Shown one piece after another: positions 60,701 to 64,000 of a DNA stretch of 64,000 nt; the first letter of the stretch is position 1, and every line of letters starts with the position of its first letter. The DNA is from JBHJGM01 sp964405825 (GTDB taxonomy: Bacteria; Verrucomicrobiota; Verrucomicrobiia; Opitutales; JBHJGM01). The DNA is taken from positions 1-64,000 of the forward strand of contig CAYOPI010000009.1 of NCBI GenBank assembly GCA_964405825.1, read 5' to 3'. A program made the position numbers and the translations under genes. The notes beneath the pieces were generated by a model, which was given only the letters and a program-made list of their open reading frames with translations, ran no database searches and was not told the DNA's origin.

Positions 60701-62351
60701 AATTGAGCCGGATCGGCAGGATGGGAGCGATGGTGGGGCGCATGATGTTGCGCCATCCAACCTTGGAAACAGGGGGATCGTTGACGCCTTTGGTGTCGGC
60801 CCAGAAGAAGTTCGAGCGGTACTGGTGGCGGTCGAAACGGTAGAGGCTGTCCATGAAGTCCTGCGAAGCCTCGGCACGGTGGGACTTGTTGGTCGAGCGG
60901 ATCCAGTAGCCGCGCGCGCGCAGGGATGGGTTTGCCGTATGCGCGCCCTCGATACCAGGGATGTTGTAGCGGTTGGGCTGGGGCTTGTAGAGGCGGTAGA
61001 AGTCGCGCAGGAGCGCCCAGGTGGGGCCGCGGTACATCGCTTGGTTGGGCCAGGGCAGGTTGCTGCGATAGAACCCCGGCATGGGTCTGAGGTCCTCAGC
61101 CGGCACCTCGTAGACCACCTGATGGGTGGTGCGTTCGTGGTGGGTGTCCTTTACGTTGGCCCAGATGCCAAAGCCGTTCTGGCGCGGGGAGGACTCGCGG
61201 CCATCGGAGTAGAGCCCGCCAGGGTCCTGGGTGGTCGGCGAGAAGAAGGCGTCTTCCTCGAAATCCACGTCGTCCATCTCGAAGGCCAGTGACAGATCGG
61301 CTTTCAGGCCCCCGTCGACGGTGTCGGTCAACAGGCCGTAGGCGTGCGTGGTCACATCATGGCCGAGGCGGCCGACGGCCTGGTTGAGGGCTTCCAGCTG
61401 GGAGCTTTGCCCGGCCAGAAGGGGAAGCTGCTCAGAGACAACAAGCTTCTCCAACTCGCTCATGTCCTCGAAGGAGAGTGCCTGGCTCAGGTCGAGTGCG
61501 TCGGCATTGCCTTCAGCGTCCAGGAGGATCATCTCGGGGGCGGAACGCTGGGCGGTCGTCTGGAAGCGCTGCTCCCAGGCGGTCGGCTGGTAGTCTTCCT
61601 GCCGGGTCGGGTCCGCATGGTTGACCTTGATCTTCACCCCTTCGTCGAGCACGACGTACGCATAGCCCCCCAGCCTGACGCCACTGCCGCCAGACGGACT
61701 CTCCAGTGAAATGTCCTGAACCGGTGCGCGCACGCGCTGGTAGGCCGGCACGTTTGCGGCCAGGGCATTGCTCGGATGGTTGAAGAGGACCACGGATTCG
61801 AACGGCCCGGCCGCCAGATCGGTCAAGGGTGTGAGGTAATCCGAGTCCGTGGGTTCCTTGAGCTGATTTCCACTGACCAGCCAGTGCGGCCGGCCCTTGG
61901 GGTTGCTGGCGTCGCGGCCAGGGATGGGATGCGGGTCAAAGGACGGCTGCCACGGATTCATCCGCACGGTGTCCGGATCCACGCTCCAGACGCCCGTCCA
62001 GTAAGGGTGGCGCAGATCACTGTCAAAGGAGGTCGAACGCGGATCGGCATCGAGCAATGATCCCGTCGCGGTGACGCGCTGGTCGGGCCCGGCGGTGCGC
62101 TGGAGTTCGGTCAGGGCGATTTCCATGCCCATGCGGGCGTACTGGCGGGCCAGGCCCTGAAGCTGCTCGGTATGAGCCGCCTGCGTCTCCACGCGTACGA
62201 GGGTGGAAATACCCACCAGCAGCATGACCAGAAAGGCCATCAGGGTCATCGAAACGATCAGGGCGAAGCCGGAGCTGGAGCGCGGCCGGGCGATGCGACG
62301 TGAATGCGGACGCAGGCTGGATGGCAAGAGGGTTTGGAGCGGTTTTGGCAC
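57774..62351 (-). CDS. Giant pilin-like protein, copy 2 (Verru_Chthon cassette A-like)
   Basis: 1525 residues from a GTG at 62351. The pilin-like helix SSSGFALIVSMTLMAFLVML and the following ARQYARMGMEIALTELQRT are near-identical to copy 1, as is the C-terminal YITQADLLQALAPVLTARSD. The middle part is more diverged. The two genes, each followed by the same partner, arose by duplication. No +5 Glu after processing. A TAACTTTACGTAACGTC element lies 25 nt upstream of the start. Confidence 0.87.
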   Translation of the reverse strand: MPKPLQTLLPSSLRPHSRRIARPRSSSGFALIVSMTLMAFLVMLLVGISTLVRVETQAAHTEQLQGLARQYARMGMEIALTELQRTAGPDQRVTATGSLLDADPRSTSFDSDLRHPYWTGVWSVDPDTVRMNPWQPSFDPHPIPGRDASNPKGRPHWLVSGNQLKEPTDSDYLTPLTDLAAGPFESVVLFNHPSNALAANVPAYQRVRAPVQDISLESPSGGSGVRLGGYAYVVLDEGVKIKVNHADPTRQEDYQPTAWEQRFQTTAQRSAPEMILLDAEGNADALDLSQALSFEDMSELEKLVVSEQLPLLAGQSSQLEALNQAVGRLGHDVTTHAYGLLTDTVDGGLKADLSLAFEMDDVDFEEDAFFSPTTQDPGGLYSDGRESSPRQNGFGIWANVKDTHHERTTHQVVYEVPAEDLRPMPGFYRSNLPWPNQAMYRGPTWALLRDFYRLYKPQPNRYNIPGIEGAHTANPSLRARGYWIRSTNKSHRAEASQDFMDSLYRFDRHQYRSNFFWADTKGVNDPPVSKVGWRNIMRPTIAPILPIRLNFSYRISIAREDVSADKSFRPGDPDQQLLLVLEPFVALWNPYNVELEFDAMRLQYYTNSGPEVVVEVPLKAYDPRRRYKLDEEAIYDGEIYRMMHPDENLRRGIVPKRSQTTEGDEVYVHHPAYVPSANEIEALNVANGLESDGSPQSAGPGGPLARAIWVPVNDSLASREHDGRHWTVGMATQMREIFGGQNQHFVLLSQSAVNALDGNRLSGRPSPIVLEPGEIRFFGPANQTPEDIRTITGNNKKEFLLTDAYQPDGGAFFRDLRSALQDQQKNWDMALRVDSGLGQFENNQGQLQHGYPGLKAQSFQTSHDNRLEVFAGDAVRVTAGAWEMGGKPVAVDGRTPLEDFYRDSINWARNWGHAGHHVHLWLGDFNRAGEWTGWGTKNNPTFFSSKLMEGYSLNWKHDQPMAYGGENLPPPSDFFEDVRADIGEIDGAVPPFKTPIVYNSAYLRTHDDPYQTRVFANNNVRYVLDMSSGGNLGTFEHPAAHVASFGEPTGRDTFRSPIPKLGDNAFWGESIGPGGNTHVVLFDLPTAPMTSLADFQHAHLEWTHNAPTYVVGNSEASPWIARHLYGGVALGGGNWSNPRVFDQEDVSYLINRALFDDFFFSTIAPRVDGTFVMDLDEVIDAFTDPVSDYRLPNTRVRLAPSEPLGSLRLRWKTINDGRDEAAPPHYRTVAADLRIDGAFNVNSTSVAAWTALLSSLNGVDVLTRDPVDGSRPYLDVENPVLRLRNPAGGPADHAADADRWRGFRSLSQEQIRQLAEKIVEEVKIRGPFLSLSDFVNRRLVEPDARDGNGTPIGHTGLKGTLQAAIDAELLGRGDESINRAVFDETFDMQAFRGYPGHDSNRVNDIFPYPEHWMGGSSEGVISAGAPGYITQADLLQALAPVLTARSDTFRIRAYGEVVNPLTGDVEAAAWCEAIVQRGSRYVAEVDAQGNYNAPWHDPEDLNATNDQLGRRFEIVGFRWLKPSEV

Positions 62352-62516
62352 GACGAAGGAAGTTGAGTTCCGTTTAGACGTTACGTAAAGTTATTGGTAG
62401 TTTCGACGGCTTTCACCCCAAAAATTGACAATTCGCTTTCAAGGGCCGCCCGAGCGATGGGAGCCGGTGATTTGGGTTTCGCTTGCGCCTCAAGCCGGGC
62501 TGCGGAAACTGCGTCG

Positions 62517-64000
62517 ATGGCCCCGGCCAAGCCCAGAAAGAAAGCCGCCAAAGACGGCCCGAAGGATACGCCGATGCTGCGGCAGTGGCGGGAGTTTCGC
62601 GCGAAGGTGCCGCCCGACGCGCTCCTGCTGTTCCGTCTGGGCGACTTTTACGAACTGTTTTACGAGGATGCCGAGAAGGGGGCGCGGCTGCTGGGCATCA
62701 CCTTGACGCAGCGCCAGGGCATGCCGATGGCGGGCATCCCCTACCATGCGCGGAACACCTACCTGCCGCGGCTGCTGGCGGCCAACTGCAAGGTGGCTCT
62801 GGTGGACCAGGTAGAGACGGCGCAGGCGGGCAAACTGGTCAAGCGCGAGCTGACGCGTATCCTCACCCCCGGCACGCAGCTGGAGGACGACCAGTTGGAC
62901 GCGCGGCACAACCATTACCTGGTCGCGCTGGACTACGACCGCAAGGGCCTGCACGCGGCCTGGCTGGAGTTGAGCACGGGGGAGTTTCGTGTGGCCACCA
63001 GCCGCGATGGACAATCGCTCCTGCCCGTGCTCAACGCCCTGGACGCCGAGGAGGTGCTCTTGCCGCGCGAGCGTTCACAAAGCTGGAGTCCGCAGGCCCA
63101 GGCACATCGAAACGGCGTCACCCCGACGCACTGGCTGCAGGATTTGCTCTACAGCGTGGGCAAGCGCCCGGTGACGGAGCTGGATGATTACCACTTTGAG
63201 GCGGGCAGCGGGGCGCGGGAAGTGCGCGAGGTCCTGCGGGTGCACAACCTGGAGGGCTTCGGTCTGAGTGACAGGCACCCCGCCCTTGGTCCGGCGGGCG
63301 CCCTGCTCTACTACGCCGGCGAGAATCTCTGCGAACACCCACGCAACGTCCGCACGATCGGCTTGTATCAGCCGGAGGGCGCACTGCTGCTGGACCCGGC
63401 CACGGCGGTGAACCTGGAGGTGTTTCGCTCGGCCCGGGGCACGCGGGAGGGCTCGCTGCTGGCGGCGGTGGACCGGACGGTCACGGCGGCGGGGGCGCGG
63501 CTGGTCGAGCGCTGGCTGGCGACGCCGCTGCTGGAGGCCCGCGCGATTGGCCAGCGCCAGCAGGCCGTGCAGGATTTTCTGGAGGAGCCGGCCCTGTCGG
63601 CCCGCGTGGGTGAAGCACTCAAGCGCATTCGCGACATCCCGCGCATGCTGGGGCGCCTGCAGAACAGAATCCGCAATCCGCGTGAGCTGGGCGGGCTGCG
63701 CGAGACCCTGCGGGCTTTACCGGAGTTGCGGGAGGCCCTCGGGGCGTTTCCGGGGACGGCCGTCGGTGCGCTGCGAAGTCGTATTCACGACCTGGATACG
63801 CTCAGCGGGGAACTCGAGGGGGCGCTGGCCGAGGAGTTGCCAGGAAACCTCAACGAAGGCGGTGTGCTGCGCGACGGCTTTGACGGCGAGCTGGACGAGT
63901 TGCGCGCGGCCACCCGCGAGAACCAGGACTGGATCGCGAACTTTGAGCAGCAGGAGCAAGCCTCCACCGGAATCAAGAACCTGCGGATCAAATACAACGG
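62517..64000 (+). CDS. mutS: DNA mismatch repair protein MutS, N-terminal part
   Basis: The frame opens at ATG 62517 and runs off the right edge without a stop, so about 494 residues are seen. A Lys/Ala-rich leader precedes TPMLRQWREF. The mismatch-binding motif GDFYELFYEDA follows near residue 50, then GIPYHARNTYLPRLL and the connector domain. In family terms the visible part covers domains I to III and reaches the clamp region. It is divergent from the giant pilin gene with 165 nt between starts. MutS recognises mismatches and recruits MutL. Confidence 0.95.
   Translation, partial: MAPAKPRKKAAKDGPKDTPMLRQWREFRAKVPPDALLLFRLGDFYELFYEDAEKGARLLGITLTQRQGMPMAGIPYHARNTYLPRLLAANCKVALVDQVETAQAGKLVKRELTRILTPGTQLEDDQLDARHNHYLVALDYDRKGLHAAWLELSTGEFRVATSRDGQSLLPVLNALDAEEVLLPRERSQSWSPQAQAHRNGVTPTHWLQDLLYSVGKRPVTELDDYHFEAGSGAREVREVLRVHNLEGFGLSDRHPALGPAGALLYYAGENLCEHPRNVRTIGLYQPEGALLLDPATAVNLEVFRSARGTREGSLLAAVDRTVTAAGARLVERWLATPLLEARAIGQRQQAVQDFLEEPALSARVGEALKRIRDIPRMLGRLQNRIRNPRELGGLRETLRALPELREALGAFPGTAVGALRSRIHDLDTLSGELEGALAEELPGNLNEGGVLRDGFDGELDELRAATRENQDWIANFEQQEQASTGIKNLRIKYN

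Overview
The window is GC-rich chromosomal DNA from a bacterium that I place in the Verrucomicrobiota, probably near the Opitutae. The reasons are two giant proteins with a pilin-like N-terminus that resemble 'Verru_Chthon cassette protein A', a PEP-CTERM protein, a hopanoid-type RND exporter fragment, ffs directly upstream of dnaX, and an imuA-imuB-dnaE2 mutasome. No insertion sequence, prophage, CRISPR array or rRNA was seen. Gene density is very high, with many 1-20 nt overlaps and no gene-free stretch above 300 bases.

Layout. (1) 1-1133: 3' end of an HpnN-like MMPL exporter. (2) 1130-13561: a compact set of nine genes (mocA, hyuA-type dihydropyrimidinase, ssnA, carbamate kinase, ygeW, ygeY, xdhD, ygeX, ygfK) that matches the E. 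coli ygeW-ygfM region, which is linked to anaerobic purine/urate catabolism. The YgfK here lacks the central flavoprotein domain, and no separate FAD subunit for the xanthine dehydrogenase is present. (3) 13824-17096: a frameshifted pilin-like gene with an aspartate-rich tail, an unknown one-helix protein, an exported nucleoside-phosphorylase-like protein and a small membrane protein. (4) 17127-26920: an exported GH9 enzyme, an FG-GAP-like protein and an 1872-residue secreted chimera (propellers, Ig/PKD domains, two haem-c sites, CBM-like domains). (5) 26957-30075: a tight minus-strand run encoding a PEP-CTERM protein, DUF1573, rhodanese, MauE/DoxX-like protein and the proteasome-like peptidase Anbu. 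(6) 30174-35870: an imuA-imuB-dnaE2 SOS mutagenesis cassette with a strong promoter carrying a LexA-like palindrome in its spacer. (7) 35920-48326: mostly housekeeping and metabolic genes, including aroC, dnaX with ffs upstream, an M32 carboxypeptidase, a lipoprotein alkaline phosphatase and a GH36-like glycosidase. (8) tRNA-Leu(CAG) at 48409. (9) 48622-62351: two copies of a two-gene module (giant pilin-like protein plus a ~290-residue exported partner), separated by an unknown exported protein and followed by an alpha/beta hydrolase. (10) 62517 to the end: the N-terminal part of MutS.

How the genes work together. The purine block can be read as a route from oxidised purines through hydrolytic ring opening (SsnA, HyuA), amino-group and carbamoyl handling (YgeX, YgeW, YgeY) to ATP from carbamoyl phosphate (carbamate kinase). 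The most unusual items are the truncated YgfK, the dnaX A10 slippage site abutting an 8-bp hairpin, the SOS-type mutasome promoter, the secreted cytochrome chimera and the duplicated giant-pilin module.
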